Source: Neisseria perflava
Lineage (GTDB): Bacteria > Pseudomonadota > Gammaproteobacteria > Burkholderiales > Neisseriaceae
Direction: 5' to 3'
Length of the DNA stretch: 64,000 nucleotides
Assembly (NCBI RefSeq): GCF_019334725.1
Contig: NZ_CP079818.1
Location: 1,240,001 to 1,304,000, forward strand
The position numbers and the translations under genes were made by a program. Shown one piece after another: positions 35,484-45,360 of the stretch. The notes below the pieces were generated by a model, which saw only the letters and a list, made by a program, of their open reading frames with translations, did not search any database and was not told the origin of the DNA. Within the stretch, counting starts at the first letter, position 1. Every line of letters starts with the position of its first letter.

Positions 35484-36852
35484 TATGCGATCTGACCATC
35501 TCTTTACTGCAAAGCTCCAGGCACCATACCAATGCGATGGCGGCAATCGTCAGGGAAACGGTCAGCGCGGTCCAGAAGCCGTAAATGCCCATATCGACAT
35601 GATAGGCAAGCAGGTAGCCGGGCAGCAGGCCGCAACCCCAGAAAGCCACGGCATGGATGAACATCGGCATTTTGGTCACTTTATAGCCGCGCAGCGCATA
35701 TGAAGCGATACATTGGGTAGCATCTGCCAGTTGGAATAGGGAGGCAAAAAATAAAACGGTCGCGGCAATGCCTAATACTGCCGCATCGTTGGTGTACATA
35801 CCGGCCAACTGAAAGCGAAAGATGACCAAGAGCAGCGCGGTACAGGTGGCAAGTACCCAGCCCAGCACCAGCGACACGCCTGAAATATAACGCGCCCGCA
35901 AAAAATCGCGCCGTCCGAGCGAAAAGCCAACGCGTACCGTGCTTGCAGAGCCGACGCTTTGCGGAACCATATACAAAATGCCCGACAGGCTGATGACGAC
36001 TTGTTGCGCGGCGACATAATCTTCGCCGAATGGCGCCACCAAAAAGACGATAAACGAAAACGCGCTGGCTTCTAGAAAATAAGACAAGCCGATGGGTGCG
36101 CCGATTTTCCAAATCTGTTTGAAAGTCGCCAAATCGGGTTTGCCGATTTTTGCCGTCAAACCAAACGGACGGAAGAATTTTTCTTTGGCGATATAAAGCC
36201 ACAAAGCCAATGCGCTAAACCAAAATACCGCTGCCGTTGCCACGCCGCAACCTGCGCCACCCAAAGCAGGCATACCGAATTTGCCGTAAACAAATACATA
36301 GTTCAGCGGCACATTCAACACAAATGCCGCAAAGCTGACCAACATAATCACGCGTGGACGGTTCAAGCTGGAGGCATAGGCGTGCAGGGCGCGGTGGATC
36401 ATGGCGGCTGGCATTGCCAAGCTGGTAAAGAACATATATTGCGCCATCGTGTCTTCGACATAATTGTTCAATGTCAGCCAATGACGGAAAGGCATAATCA
36501 TCGCCCACATCAACAGCATGCCGAATACGCCCAAACACAAGCCAAACCAAATGCCCTGCATTCCTGTTTTGCCGACTTCTTCGGTTTTACCTGCGCCGTA
36601 CAACTGGGCAATCATCGGGTTCAACGCCGCCATCACGCCCATAAAGGTAATGTAAATCGTGGAAAATGCGCTGCTGCCCAAAGCCACCGCGGCCAAATCT
36701 TCCTTACCTGCGCCACCAGCCATTACCGTATCGACAAAACCAATACCCACTTGCGCCACTTGCGCCAACAGCATAGGCAGGGCGAGGGCAGTAAGCAGAC
36801 GGGTTTCTTTTAAGAAAACAGGAAAGGCAAAGCGGTTGAGGTTCAGTAGCAT
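35473..36852 (-). CDS. norM: MATE multidrug efflux protein NorM
   Basis: A 459-residue inner-membrane exporter with twelve predicted helices in two MATE repeats (FVDTVMAGGAGKEDLAAVALG in the first). It is Na+ or H+ coupled and exports cationic drugs in characterised Neisseria NorM. The ATG at 36850-36852 gives the normal start. The C-terminus KVV is encoded by a DUS that also supplies the stop. Confidence 0.92.
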   Translation of the reverse strand: MLLNLNRFAFPVFLKETRLLTALALPMLLAQVAQVGIGFVDTVMAGGAGKEDLAAVALGSSAFSTIYITFMGVMAALNPMIAQLYGAGKTEEVGKTGMQGIWFGLCLGVFGMLLMWAMIMPFRHWLTLNNYVEDTMAQYMFFTSLAMPAAMIHRALHAYASSLNRPRVIMLVSFAAFVLNVPLNYVFVYGKFGMPALGGAGCGVATAAVFWFSALALWLYIAKEKFFRPFGLTAKIGKPDLATFKQIWKIGAPIGLSYFLEASAFSFIVFLVAPFGEDYVAAQQVVISLSGILYMVPQSVGSASTVRVGFSLGRRDFLRARYISGVSLVLGWVLATCTALLLVIFRFQLAGMYTNDAAVLGIAATVLFFASLFQLADATQCIASYALRGYKVTKMPMFIHAVAFWGCGLLPGYLLAYHVDMGIYGFWTALTVSLTIAAIALVWCLELCSKEMVRSHKVV

Positions 36853-36957
36853 AAGTGTGTGCGTGGATTGAGGATAAAGGCCGTCTGAAACGGAAACGTA
36901 AAATTATAAAGGGTAATGCTGATAAGCAGGCAATATGTTGTTTAATCGCTAAATTTT

Positions 36958-37395
36958 TCAGACGGCCTTAAATGTCGGATGTCTTTTTACTGCTTCCAAC
37001 CAGCTGTCCGGCGTTTGAAACTGCATCAGGCCGTCTGAAAGCGATACTGCGGCTTGGGTAGTCGAAGCGCGGGTCATTTTTTCGTTGGTTTCGGCATCGT
37101 AAATGGTGTAATCGATACGCAGGCAGCTTTCGATCTCGACGATGTCCATATCAACGCGGATCTTTTGGCCGAAACGGGCAGGGCGGATGTATTTGAGGTT
37201 CATCTGCACAATCGGCCAGCTGTACCCCTGCCGTCCCATCTCGTTGTAGTCGTAACCGATGGAAGACAAAAAAGCACAACGTGCGGTTTCAAGGTATTTG
37301 ACATAGTTGCCGTGCCACACGATGTGCATGGCATCTACGTCAAAAAAAGGAACTTCGGTTTCAAAGCTGTGTTGGCAGTAGATGTGTTTTTTCAT
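36958..37395 (-). CDS. Hotdog acyl-CoA thioesterase, aryl polyene type
   Basis: A 145-residue 4HBT-fold protein: VPFFDVDAMHIVWHGNYVKY carries the Asp used by YbgC/4-hydroxybenzoyl-CoA thioesterases. It is the last gene of a three-gene unit with an acyltransferase and a glycosyltransferase, the order found in aryl polyene clusters. It probably hydrolyses acyl thioesters in that pathway. The stop codon is inside a DUS (FKAV end). Confidence 0.87.
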   Translation of the reverse strand: MKKHIYCQHSFETEVPFFDVDAMHIVWHGNYVKYLETARCAFLSSIGYDYNEMGRQGYSWPIVQMNLKYIRPARFGQKIRVDMDIVEIESCLRIDYTIYDAETNEKMTRASTTQAAVSLSDGLMQFQTPDSWLEAVKRHPTFKAV

Positions 37396-37421
37396 GGTTT
37401 AAAAGAGTAAGTGTGATGGTT

Positions 37422-38351
37422 TTAGACGGCGTCTTCGCCCCAAAAATCATAAAAATTGAACCATTGTAGCGGATTTTGCGCACATTCTTGCGCCAAAATG
37501 TCGGCAAAACCCTGCATCGCGTCTTTGACGGCAGCCTCACGGTTGCCGCGTTTCCAGTTGGAAGTATCGGTAAAGCGACGCAGTTTCAAATGATAGCGGC
37601 CGTTTTGTTTGACGCAAAACAGCGTGTTTACCTGCGTTTTTAGAAGCGAAGCCAACAGCCATGCACCTTGCGGCATAGGGGCGGTATAGCCTAAGAAATT
37701 AATGTCGGCGGTTTTCTCGCCGCGTACAGGCACGCGGTCGGCCGCGATGGCAATCCATTCGCCGTTCTCGATACGGCTGTTCAATTCCATCATCAGGGTG
37801 GTGTCCAAATCGGTTACCTGAATCAGACGGATATGATCTGCACCGGCTTTTTGCAATGCCTCGTTAAATGCCTGTGCGTGCTTGCTGTGCACCAATACAT
37901 TGAGTCTGAAATCTTTATGGTGCGACACCAGCGCACGGCAAACTTCGGTATTGCCCAAGTGAGAACAGGCAAAAATCTGGCCGCGTTCGTTACGCTTGAT
38001 TTGCGAATAGATGTCGTCCGGATCTTCAATCACCAAATCTTCATAACGGATTTTGCGTTGCCACACGGCAAAACGGTCGCAAACCGCTTCGCCAAATGCG
38101 ACAAATTGTTTGAATACGCTGTGTTTCGGCAGGACGATATGGGGGAAGGCCGTCTGAAGACGGGTTTGATAGCGTAAGACATGACGGCGCGGTTTGGGCG
38201 CGGTTGCATAAAAATACAGCACCACAAACCAAATGCACGGCTTCATAAAAAAGGTCGGCAGATAGCGCACCATCAATGTGGTCAGGGCGAGAAACAGGCG
38301 GCTGCCGCGTTCGGGCTGCGCTGCCCAATGGGTTTGTTTATGGTCAGTCAT
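37422..38351 (-). CDS. LpxL-like lysophospholipid acyltransferase, aryl polyene type
   Basis: A 309-residue membrane-associated acyltransferase with an N-terminal hydrophobic anchor (about 25-50) and the catalytic HX4-type motif ACSHLGNTE. It is related to the lipid A late acyltransferases but is placed between the glycosyltransferase (4 bp) and thioesterase (26 bp) genes, so it more likely acylates an aryl polyene lipid carrier. The stop lies in a degenerate DUS (GCCGTCTAA). Confidence 0.88.
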   Translation of the reverse strand: MTDHKQTHWAAQPERGSRLFLALTTLMVRYLPTFFMKPCIWFVVLYFYATAPKPRRHVLRYQTRLQTAFPHIVLPKHSVFKQFVAFGEAVCDRFAVWQRKIRYEDLVIEDPDDIYSQIKRNERGQIFACSHLGNTEVCRALVSHHKDFRLNVLVHSKHAQAFNEALQKAGADHIRLIQVTDLDTTLMMELNSRIENGEWIAIAADRVPVRGEKTADINFLGYTAPMPQGAWLLASLLKTQVNTLFCVKQNGRYHLKLRRFTDTSNWKRGNREAAVKDAMQGFADILAQECAQNPLQWFNFYDFWGEDAV

Positions 38352-38355
38352 GGTT

Positions 38356-39081
38356 TCAGACGGTCTTTCCGAAAACTTTACCCAATCGGTGTTTTAGCAT
38401 GCCGAAAAACAGCCGTGTGTGCATTTTGCTGATGCGGACATTGTCGGCAAAGGCATCGAAGTGAGACACGCCGTCGGCGGCGTATTGGACGGGAGTTTTA
38501 ATCCAAACCGGTTTGACGTCGCGCCAGTAGAGGCGGATAAGGATTTCCGTATCGAAGTCCATGCGGTCGCCTACGGTTTCTTCGCGGACGACGGATAGCG
38601 CGGGTGCAAGCGGATAGAGGCGGAAGCCGCACATGCCGTCTTTGATGTCGCATGACCAAGTGTGCAGCATATTCCAGAAGTCGGTAATTTTGCGTCCGTA
38701 GAGCCGTGCTTTGGGTGCATCATCGCCGTATTGCGGCCAGCCGCAAACAACGGCTTCGGGATTTTGTTCTGCTGCTGCGAGGAGTTTGGGAGTGTCGCTT
38801 AAGCAATGCTGGCTGTCTGCATCAACCTGCAAAACGTGGGTATAGCCATGTTCTTCAGCGTATTCCAAACCGGTTTTGACCGCTGCGCCTTTGCCGCCGT
38901 TGATGGGACGGTAAAGGACATCAATGCCTTCTGAAACCAAAGCCTGCAATACAGGTTTGCATTCTTCGCGTGAACCGTCGTCCACAATTAAAACGTTTAA
39001 ACCGAAGCCGCGCATGGTTTGGGCAACGTGGCTGATGGTGGTCGGGTGGTTGTAATGTGGAATGAGGGCCAGGGTTTTCAT
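38356..39081 (-). CDS. Family 2 glycosyltransferase, aryl polyene type
   Basis: A 241-residue cytoplasmic GT-A enzyme: VLIVDDGSREECKPVL near the N-terminus, DVLYRPINGGKGAAVKTGL, and the DXD-like VDADSQH. It starts the three-gene unit with the acyltransferase and thioesterase. Similar proteins in aryl polyene clusters are presumed to build the lipid anchor. The end is formed by a near-DUS (KTV). Confidence 0.87.
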   Translation of the reverse strand: MKTLALIPHYNHPTTISHVAQTMRGFGLNVLIVDDGSREECKPVLQALVSEGIDVLYRPINGGKGAAVKTGLEYAEEHGYTHVLQVDADSQHCLSDTPKLLAAAEQNPEAVVCGWPQYGDDAPKARLYGRKITDFWNMLHTWSCDIKDGMCGFRLYPLAPALSVVREETVGDRMDFDTEILIRLYWRDVKPVWIKTPVQYAADGVSHFDAFADNVRISKMHTRLFFGMLKHRLGKVFGKTV

Positions 39082-39148
39082 AAATATTTTTTAGACGACG
39101 TTAACACAATGCAGAGTATAGCAAATAAACATGCCATAGCGTTTGAAA

Positions 39149-39211
39149 AGGCCGTCTGAAACGGCGATGACAAAATCGTTTGATTTCGTTTTTCACTGTT
39201 TCAGACGGCCT
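39149..39211 (-). terminator. DUS inverted pair after the ABC transporter
   Basis: DUS arms around an AT-rich spacer, located between the ABC transporter stop (39228) and the glycosyltransferase start (39081). Confidence 0.7.
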
Positions 39212-39227
39212 TTGCTATGCCATTAAT

Positions 39228-40994
39228 TCAGCATTGTACATGACCGACATCGAGGCATAAATCATGGAATTCATTGAGCGTGCTGCGGTGGCCGATGCTG
39301 ATGATGATGCTGTCGGGTAGTTTTTGCTTTAAGGCACGGTAGAGCATGGCTTCGGTCGGTTCGTCCAAGGCGGCGGTGGCTTCGTCGAGCAGGATGACTT
39401 TGGGCTGCGAGAGCAGGGCGCGGACGAAGGCGACGCGTTGTAGTTCACCCGGGGAGAGTTTGTGTTGCCAGTCATCAGATTTGTCTAATTTATCAACCAG
39501 ATAACCTAATCGGCAGGTGTTCATGGCTTCGATCAGTTCCGGATGTTGTTTGTCGATGTCGGGGTAACAAATCGCATCGCGCAGGCTGCCTTGTGCCGTG
39601 TATGGGCGTTGCGGCAGGAAGAGGATGTCTTGATGCGGCGGATGGCTGACTTTACCGCTGCTGCCGAAAGGCCAAAGCCCTGCCAGCGCGCGCAGCAACG
39701 AAGTTTTGCCGCAACCGCTCGGGCCGCGTATCAGTAGGGAATTGCCGCTTTTGAGGTTGATGTTGATGCCGTCTAATAAAACTTCGCCGTTGTGGCGGTA
39801 TAGGGCAACGTTTTCCAAGATCAGGCCGTCTGAAACTTCGGTAAGGTCGGGTTGTCGTGCGGTGTGTTTTTCTTCCGTACTCAGCAAAAAGCCGTACAGA
39901 CGTTCCAGTCGGGCGCGGTAGGCGGTGAATTTGTTGTAGAACATTCGAAAGAAAGACAGCGCGTTTTGCAGTCGTGCGAAGGCTTGGACGGTCTGCTGGA
40001 TGTCGCCGATTTTGATTTGTCCGGCAAACAGGCGCGGGGCTTGTAAAATAATGGGGAAGAGTTTGATGCCGTTGGTGAACATATCGTTAAAGCCGCTCAG
40101 GCAGACGCTTTGTCGCGCAATGCGCCAACGGTTGCGGATAATGGCTTTAAAGCGGTCGGAAAGCTGGTCGTGTTCGTGTTTTTCGCCGCTATAAAACGCC
40201 ACGCTTTCGGCGTGGTCGCGCACGCGGATGAGGGAGTAACGGTAGTCGCCGTTGAGCTTTTCGTTTTCATAGTTGTAACGAATCAACGGGTTGCCTATCC
40301 ACATGGCGATAAAGGTTGCCAAAATCACAAACATATAGACAAACCAAACGATGCCGTGCGGAATGTCGAAGCCGAACACGGTCAGGATGCCCGCCAAACC
40401 CCATAAAACAACGGCAAATTCCAAAGAGGTAACGACCGAATTGACCATGCCGCGCACAAATTCTATGGTCGAGGCGATGAAATCCTGCGCGTCTTGTTGG
40501 ATACGCTGGTCGATATTATCCGGCGCGTGGCGGCGCATTTGCAGGCGGTAGTAGTTTTTGTCGGCAAGCCAGCGTGAAGTCAAAACTTCATTGAGCCGCT
40601 CCGACCATTTAATCGCCAAGCCTTGATCGAGAAAGTCGTTGACGACGTTGTTAAACGCCCGTATCAACACCACGCCCGCGTTCATCGCTGCAAACATCCA
40701 AAATGCGGAGGCATTCAAATCCTGCATCGAGTCGTAAAGCCCTTTGGACATAAAGGTACTCAACACATTCAGCCGTACTTCGGTCAGCAGCAGCGTAATC
40801 ATCGCCGTAATCAGCAGCAAAACTTTGACGGTACTTTTCGGCGTCAGACACAGCCGCAGGATATAGCTAAACTCGCGCCCGAAGCGTGTGTTGCGTGCAA
40901 AAAACAGAATGACCGCCGAGGCTGCAGCGACCATCAATAAGGTCTGCAATAGCCAAGACGGCGTGGAATAAAGCTCGATTTGCCATTTTTGCAT
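39228..40994 (-). CDS. SbmA/BacA-type ABC transporter, permease-ATPase fusion
   Basis: A 588-residue protein with an N-terminal membrane domain of the SbmA/BacA/ABCD type (helices at about 14-33, 55-75, 95-115 and beyond; DFLDQGLAIKWSERLNEVLT) and a C-terminal ATPase with Walker A RGPSGCGKTSLLRALAGL, signature SPGELQRVAF and Walker B VILLDEATAALD. Related to YddA. It is divergent from a TonB-dependent siderophore receptor, which suggests a joint role in siderophore or cyclic peptide transport. This is inference. Confidence 0.87.
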   Translation of the reverse strand: MQKWQIELYSTPSWLLQTLLMVAAASAVILFFARNTRFGREFSYILRLCLTPKSTVKVLLLITAMITLLLTEVRLNVLSTFMSKGLYDSMQDLNASAFWMFAAMNAGVVLIRAFNNVVNDFLDQGLAIKWSERLNEVLTSRWLADKNYYRLQMRRHAPDNIDQRIQQDAQDFIASTIEFVRGMVNSVVTSLEFAVVLWGLAGILTVFGFDIPHGIVWFVYMFVILATFIAMWIGNPLIRYNYENEKLNGDYRYSLIRVRDHAESVAFYSGEKHEHDQLSDRFKAIIRNRWRIARQSVCLSGFNDMFTNGIKLFPIILQAPRLFAGQIKIGDIQQTVQAFARLQNALSFFRMFYNKFTAYRARLERLYGFLLSTEEKHTARQPDLTEVSDGLILENVALYRHNGEVLLDGININLKSGNSLLIRGPSGCGKTSLLRALAGLWPFGSSGKVSHPPHQDILFLPQRPYTAQGSLRDAICYPDIDKQHPELIEAMNTCRLGYLVDKLDKSDDWQHKLSPGELQRVAFVRALLSQPKVILLDEATAALDEPTEAMLYRALKQKLPDSIIISIGHRSTLNEFHDLCLDVGHVQC

Positions 40995-41226
40995 GAGGTG
41001 TTCTCTGAAAGGAAGTAAAGGCCGTCTGAAAGGACGGCAAATTTATTTGACTATGGTAACTGCAATAATAGTTTTCTGAACTGTTGTATTTTTTGTATTT
41101 ACAAACGGTTCTTATTTGTTTTTGTAGAAAGCAGAAATCTTATCAAATATAATCATAAAACTAAATTACTTTGTAATTTTTTACTCGATATAAGAATTAT
41201 TAATATTTCAAACCAGAAGGTATTTT

Positions 41227-43449
41227 ATGAACAGCAAATTAGCCCTGATGCCGCTTGTGGTTGCAAGCGCATTCGCTTATGCCGCCGATGAAGCCACTTC
41301 TGCTCCCGAAGCATATGCAGAAGTGCAGGAAGTCAAAGTCCATGCCGACGCTAAACGCGTGAAGGCCGCACGCTCTTATTCTATTGCCAGCGACGGCGAC
41401 TTACGTGACCGTGTGAACTTGGGCGTATTGGGTAAAGCCAACGCTTTTACCGCGCCGATTACCGTCGTCAACTACGACGAACAAGCCCTCAACAACACCG
41501 AAGCGCGTACTTTGGTGGATGCCGTAGCGAAAAAAGACGCTTCCGTTTGGCAGTTCGGCGGCGAAAGCAACACATTGACCGGCCTGTATTTCCGCGGTTA
41601 TCAGCTTGATGCACGCCAATTCAGCGTCAACGGTTTGGCAGGTATGTACGGCACGCAAGGCACGGCCAGCGTGCAAGTCGGCTCCGCACAACTGATTAAA
41701 GGCGCGTCCACCGCCGTAAACGGCATGGACCCTGAAGGCGCGGTATCCGGTTCCGTCAACATCGAAACCAAAAAAGCCGCAGACGAAGGTAACCGTAAAA
41801 TCGGTTTGGGCTGGTTCAGCAACAACCGCGCCCAAGGTACGTTCGATTTAGGTCAACGCTTCGGCGAAAACAAAGAATTCGGCGTGCGCGCCAATGGTAA
41901 ACTGCGCCACGGCGACACTCCGCGTCACGGTTACAGCGAAGACAACAAAGAATTTGCTTTGAATGCCGACTATCGCGGCGAAAAAGTGCGCGTGGCGTTC
42001 GATTCCATCTACGCAAAACGCAAAACCAACGGCGGTCGCGCGCGTATGCAGGACATTCAAAACGCCAACGGCCGCTTGTTTGACGCACCTGAAGGCAAAG
42101 TGAATTTGGCGCCGAGCTGGCAGGCTCAAAACACGCGCGGTCAGACCAATATGCTGACTTTTGAATGGGATGCGTTTGAAAATGCCCAAATTACAGGCGG
42201 TATTGGTTATAACAATGCGCGCTATTATGGCAATTTCGCCTCTCCTACCGTTACAAGCAGCGGTTTGACCTACAATTCAGGTCGCGCGCGTTTGACCGAC
42301 CAGCGTTTTAAAACGCTCAGTATGAATCTGACTGCACGCGGCGAATTTGAAACCGGTCCGGTAAGCCACAACTGGAGTACCGCATTTGACCGCATCGACC
42401 GCAAACGCACTACTTATCAAGGCGCACGTCAAACAAGAAGCAGCGTTATCGATCCGAGCATCGACATTCCTACTCAATTGGCAAAATTGGATTCCAACTT
42501 AGGCAGCGCGTGGAACCCAACCCCTTCATTGGATACCGTGATCAAAGTAAACAGTTTGGCGGTATCTGACACGCTTGGTTTTGCCGACAACAAATACCGC
42601 CTCACTTTAGGCGGGCGTTTCCAAGCCGTCGAGCAGAAAAACAAATTAAACGGCCGCAAAGCAGATGCGAGCCGTTTCAGCCCGATGTTGATGGCAGCAT
42701 GGGTTCCGCAGCCCGATTTGGTGGTTTACGGAAACTATATGGAAGATTTGGAGCCGTCCGACATTCGTACTGATGACGACGGTCATGTAACGATGGCAGA
42801 TCCGCGCGTCAGCCGCCAATTTGAAGTCGGCGTACGCAAAAACTGGGGCGACTTTGTCACCACTTTAAACGCGTTCCAAATCAAACGCCCGGGCTACTGG
42901 CGCGGCAACACGACTTCAGGAACTGATTTCGCAGCGCGCAAAAATGCAGGCTTGGCTTATAGCGGTTCGGAGCAAGGCATAGAACGCAGCCGCGGTATCG
43001 AGTTCAATACCTATGCCAACTTGTTGAACAAAACCCTGCGTCCGACTTTCGGTCTGATGTATCTGCAATCAACCGTAAAAGATTATCCGAATTTCGCCGA
43101 CAATTTAGTTAACGGCGTACAAGTCGCCAACCCGCGCGTGATTGCCAAAGCAGGCGTGGAATGGGACACCCCGTTTGCCAAAGGCTTGACCCTGAACGGC
43201 AACGTTTCGTACTTCGGCAAGTCTTACCAAGACACGCAAAAACAATACGCCTTCCCGTCCTACACTTTGGTTGACATAGGCGCGCGCTACAAAACCAAGC
43301 TCGGCAAAAATACGTTGACCGTCAGCAGCTCGGTAGAAAACCTGTTCAACAAAAACTACTGGCAGGTACAGCGCGGCCAATACGACCGCAGCTTCGCCGT
43401 TGTCGGCATGCCGCGTACTTATTGGCTAAAAGCGGAATTGGATTTCTAA
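41227..43449 (+). CDS. TonB-dependent siderophore receptor
   Basis: A 740-residue outer-membrane receptor. The signal peptide ends near AYA (residue about 20), followed by an acidic segment with a TonB-box-like EVQEVKVHA. The plug has SNTLTGLYFRGYQLDARQFSVNG and ASTAVNGMDPEGAVSGSVNIETK, as in the FhuA/FptA siderophore group. The barrel ends with a C-terminal Phe (LKAELDF). AGAAGG lies six bases upstream of the ATG. The 230-bp gap shared with the divergent ABC transporter is AT-rich (for example ATAAGAATTATTAATATTT near 41200) and could hold a weak Fur site, not convincing. Ligand unknown. Confidence 0.88.
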   Translation: MNSKLALMPLVVASAFAYAADEATSAPEAYAEVQEVKVHADAKRVKAARSYSIASDGDLRDRVNLGVLGKANAFTAPITVVNYDEQALNNTEARTLVDAVAKKDASVWQFGGESNTLTGLYFRGYQLDARQFSVNGLAGMYGTQGTASVQVGSAQLIKGASTAVNGMDPEGAVSGSVNIETKKAADEGNRKIGLGWFSNNRAQGTFDLGQRFGENKEFGVRANGKLRHGDTPRHGYSEDNKEFALNADYRGEKVRVAFDSIYAKRKTNGGRARMQDIQNANGRLFDAPEGKVNLAPSWQAQNTRGQTNMLTFEWDAFENAQITGGIGYNNARYYGNFASPTVTSSGLTYNSGRARLTDQRFKTLSMNLTARGEFETGPVSHNWSTAFDRIDRKRTTYQGARQTRSSVIDPSIDIPTQLAKLDSNLGSAWNPTPSLDTVIKVNSLAVSDTLGFADNKYRLTLGGRFQAVEQKNKLNGRKADASRFSPMLMAAWVPQPDLVVYGNYMEDLEPSDIRTDDDGHVTMADPRVSRQFEVGVRKNWGDFVTTLNAFQIKRPGYWRGNTTSGTDFAARKNAGLAYSGSEQGIERSRGIEFNTYANLLNKTLRPTFGLMYLQSTVKDYPNFADNLVNGVQVANPRVIAKAGVEWDTPFAKGLTLNGNVSYFGKSYQDTQKQYAFPSYTLVDIGARYKTKLGKNTLTVSSSVENLFNKNYWQVQRGQYDRSFAVVGMPRTYWLKAELDF

Positions 43450-43475
43450 TCTGATTTCGGTTTGACCGTAATAGC

Positions 43476-43538
43476 AGGCCGTCTGAAAGGGAATGATAAA
43501 GAGCAAGAATTTGGTTTTTATCCCTTTTCAGACGGCCT
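43476..43538 (+). terminator. DUS inverted pair after the siderophore receptor
   Basis: DUS arms extended by AAAGGGA/TCCCTTTT around an AT-rich loop. Confidence 0.75.
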
Positions 43539-43648
43539 GATTTGATTGCCTTATGTTTTTTGCTTGAAAAATCTTACATGTTTTTTATGGATTTCACGCG
43601 AAACAAGGTTAATATTCCATTTTCACAATACATCATTCGAGAAGACAT

Positions 43649-44212
43649 ATGAAAAAATCCATCAAACTGACCCTGTGCGCCCTTGCACTCTCACTTTCCG
43701 TACAAGCACAAGCAGTTACCCATGCAGTGATTGAAACCAATATGGGCAACATCCAACTGGAGCTGGATGAAGTCAAAGCGCCGAAAACCGTGGCAAACTT
43801 TGTCAATTACGCCAAAAAAGGTTTTTACGACAACACGATTTTCCACCGCGTTATCGACAATTTTATGATTCAAGGCGGCGGATTTACCGAGAATATGGTA
43901 CAAAAATCTACCGATAAAGCCATCACCAATGAAGCATACAACGGCTTGAAAAATAATGTCGGTACCATCGCCATGGCGCGCACCGGCGATCCGAATTCAG
44001 CAACCAGCCAGTTTTTTATCAATACAGCCAACAACGACTTTTTGAATTTCAAAAGCAAAACCCCTCAAGGCTACGGCTATGCCGTTTTCGGTAAAGTCAC
44101 TTCCGGCATGGACGTGGTCCGTAAAATCAGCAAAGTGAAAACAGCGACACGTGGCTATCATCAAGACGTTCCAACCGAAGCCGTGATTATCCGCAAAGTC
44201 AGCATCAAATAA
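43649..44212 (+). CDS. Periplasmic peptidyl-prolyl isomerase (cyclophilin)
   Basis: A 187-residue cyclophilin with a signal peptide (MKKSIKLTLCALALSLSVQA, cleavage after AQA). The domain has TIFHRVIDNFMIQGGGF, MARTGDPNSATSQFFIN and GYGYAVFGKVTSGMDVV, the catalytic Arg being in FHRV. It catalyses proline isomerisation during folding of exported proteins. It corresponds to PpiA by location. Confidence 0.94.
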   Translation: MKKSIKLTLCALALSLSVQAQAVTHAVIETNMGNIQLELDEVKAPKTVANFVNYAKKGFYDNTIFHRVIDNFMIQGGGFTENMVQKSTDKAITNEAYNGLKNNVGTIAMARTGDPNSATSQFFINTANNDFLNFKSKTPQGYGYAVFGKVTSGMDVVRKISKVKTATRGYHQDVPTEAVIIRKVSIK

Positions 44213-44237
44213 TTTTGATTGTTTGAATCCAAACAAC

Positions 44238-44264
44238 AGGCCGTCTGAAACATTCAGACGGCCT
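44238..44264 (+). terminator. DUS inverted pair after the cyclophilin
   Basis: Two DUS arms with a three-base loop. Confidence 0.75.
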
Positions 44265-44276
44265 GAATTTATTTAT

Positions 44277-44306
44277 TTGATAATAAGCGGCAATTTGGGC
44301 GATAAT
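44277..44306 (+). promoter_or_regulatory. Sigma-70 promoter for ygfZ
   Basis: TTGATA, 18-bp spacer, GATAAT, 29 bp before the ygfZ ATG. Confidence 0.45.
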
Positions 44307-44334
44307 TCAGCATCTACAATTTAAGGAGTCGATT

Positions 44335-45192
44335 ATGCAAACCCGCCTGCCTTTTTTCGGCGTTGTCCGTGTCAGCGGCGAAGACAGAGCTTCATTTCTT
44401 CATGGTCAATTATCCAACGATATTAATAATTTAGCTATCGGTCAGGCATGTTATGCCACATACAATACGCCTAAAGGCCGTGTATTGGCGAATATGCTGG
44501 TCGTCAATCGCGGAGAAGATTTACTGTTGGTCATGGCTCAAGATTTGACCGAAGCCATCGTCAAACGCCTGAGAATGTTTGTCTTGCGTGCAAAAGTCGT
44601 CTTCGAGCTGATGCCTGATTTAGTAGTCAGCGGCGAGTTGGCAGACGATGCAGAACCTCATCCTGCTGCCGAACCGCAACTGTCTTTCCCAGCCCAAATT
44701 CAAGAAAACACCGTAGAAATTGCCTTGCCGCACACAGGCCGTCTGAAAATTTCAGTAGCTGAAAATGCAGCCGAATATCAAGCAGGAGCCGAAAACGCGT
44801 GGAACCTGCACGAAATCCGCAGCGGCTATCCGTGGATTTGCGCCGCAACCAAAGAAGCGGCTGTTGCCCAAATGCTCAACCAACATATCATCGGCGCAGT
44901 CCATTTCCGTAAAGGCTGCTACCCCGGCCAAGAAATCATCGCCCGCGCCCAATACCGAGGCCAAGTCAAACGCGGTCTGGCCGTATTAAGCGGCGATTCT
45001 TTAGAAGCCGCCGGTATTGCCGTCAAAGTCGGCGAGGAAGAAGCAGGCGTTATTCTTAATACTGCACTCACAGAGCAAGGCAGCCTCAGCCTCGCCGTTA
45101 TCAAGTTTTCCGTAACGGAAGCAGCATTGACCGATGCAGACGGCAATGCTTTGAAACAGGAAGAACTGTTTTTTACGGTAGAGAAAGATTGA
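44335..45192 (+). CDS. ygfZ: Folate-dependent Fe-S assembly protein YgfZ
   Basis: A 285-residue protein related to the glycine-cleavage T protein. The family motif KGCYPGQE is present (about residue 195) followed by IIARAQYRGQVKR. It uses tetrahydrofolate and helps maintain Fe-S enzymes. AAGGAG precedes the ATG. A DUS hairpin follows. Confidence 0.93.
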   Translation: MQTRLPFFGVVRVSGEDRASFLHGQLSNDINNLAIGQACYATYNTPKGRVLANMLVVNRGEDLLLVMAQDLTEAIVKRLRMFVLRAKVVFELMPDLVVSGELADDAEPHPAAEPQLSFPAQIQENTVEIALPHTGRLKISVAENAAEYQAGAENAWNLHEIRSGYPWICAATKEAAVAQMLNQHIIGAVHFRKGCYPGQEIIARAQYRGQVKRGLAVLSGDSLEAAGIAVKVGEEEAGVILNTALTEQGSLSLAVIKFSVTEAALTDADGNALKQEELFFTVEKD

Positions 45193-45244
45193 TGTTAGAT
45201 GATTGAACAAAAAGCTTAAATATCAGCTTGAAATGAAAACAGAA

Positions 45245-45269
45245 AGGCCGTCTGAAATTCAGACGGCCT
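45245..45269 (+). terminator. DUS inverted pair after ygfZ
   Basis: AGGCCGTCTGAA directly abuts its complement. Confidence 0.72.
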
Positions 45270-45360
45270 TTGATATTGAGTTTTGTTGGTACATGACCCA
45301 AGCTGCGTTTGCTGCCGACTGGATTACGGCATGGTTTGGAATCATTCGGTAGCAACAAAA

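Noticed and set aside
41200..41218. Fur box upstream of the siderophore receptor
   Set aside because: ATAAGAATTATTAATATTT has only a partial match to the consensus, so it is not listed as a feature.
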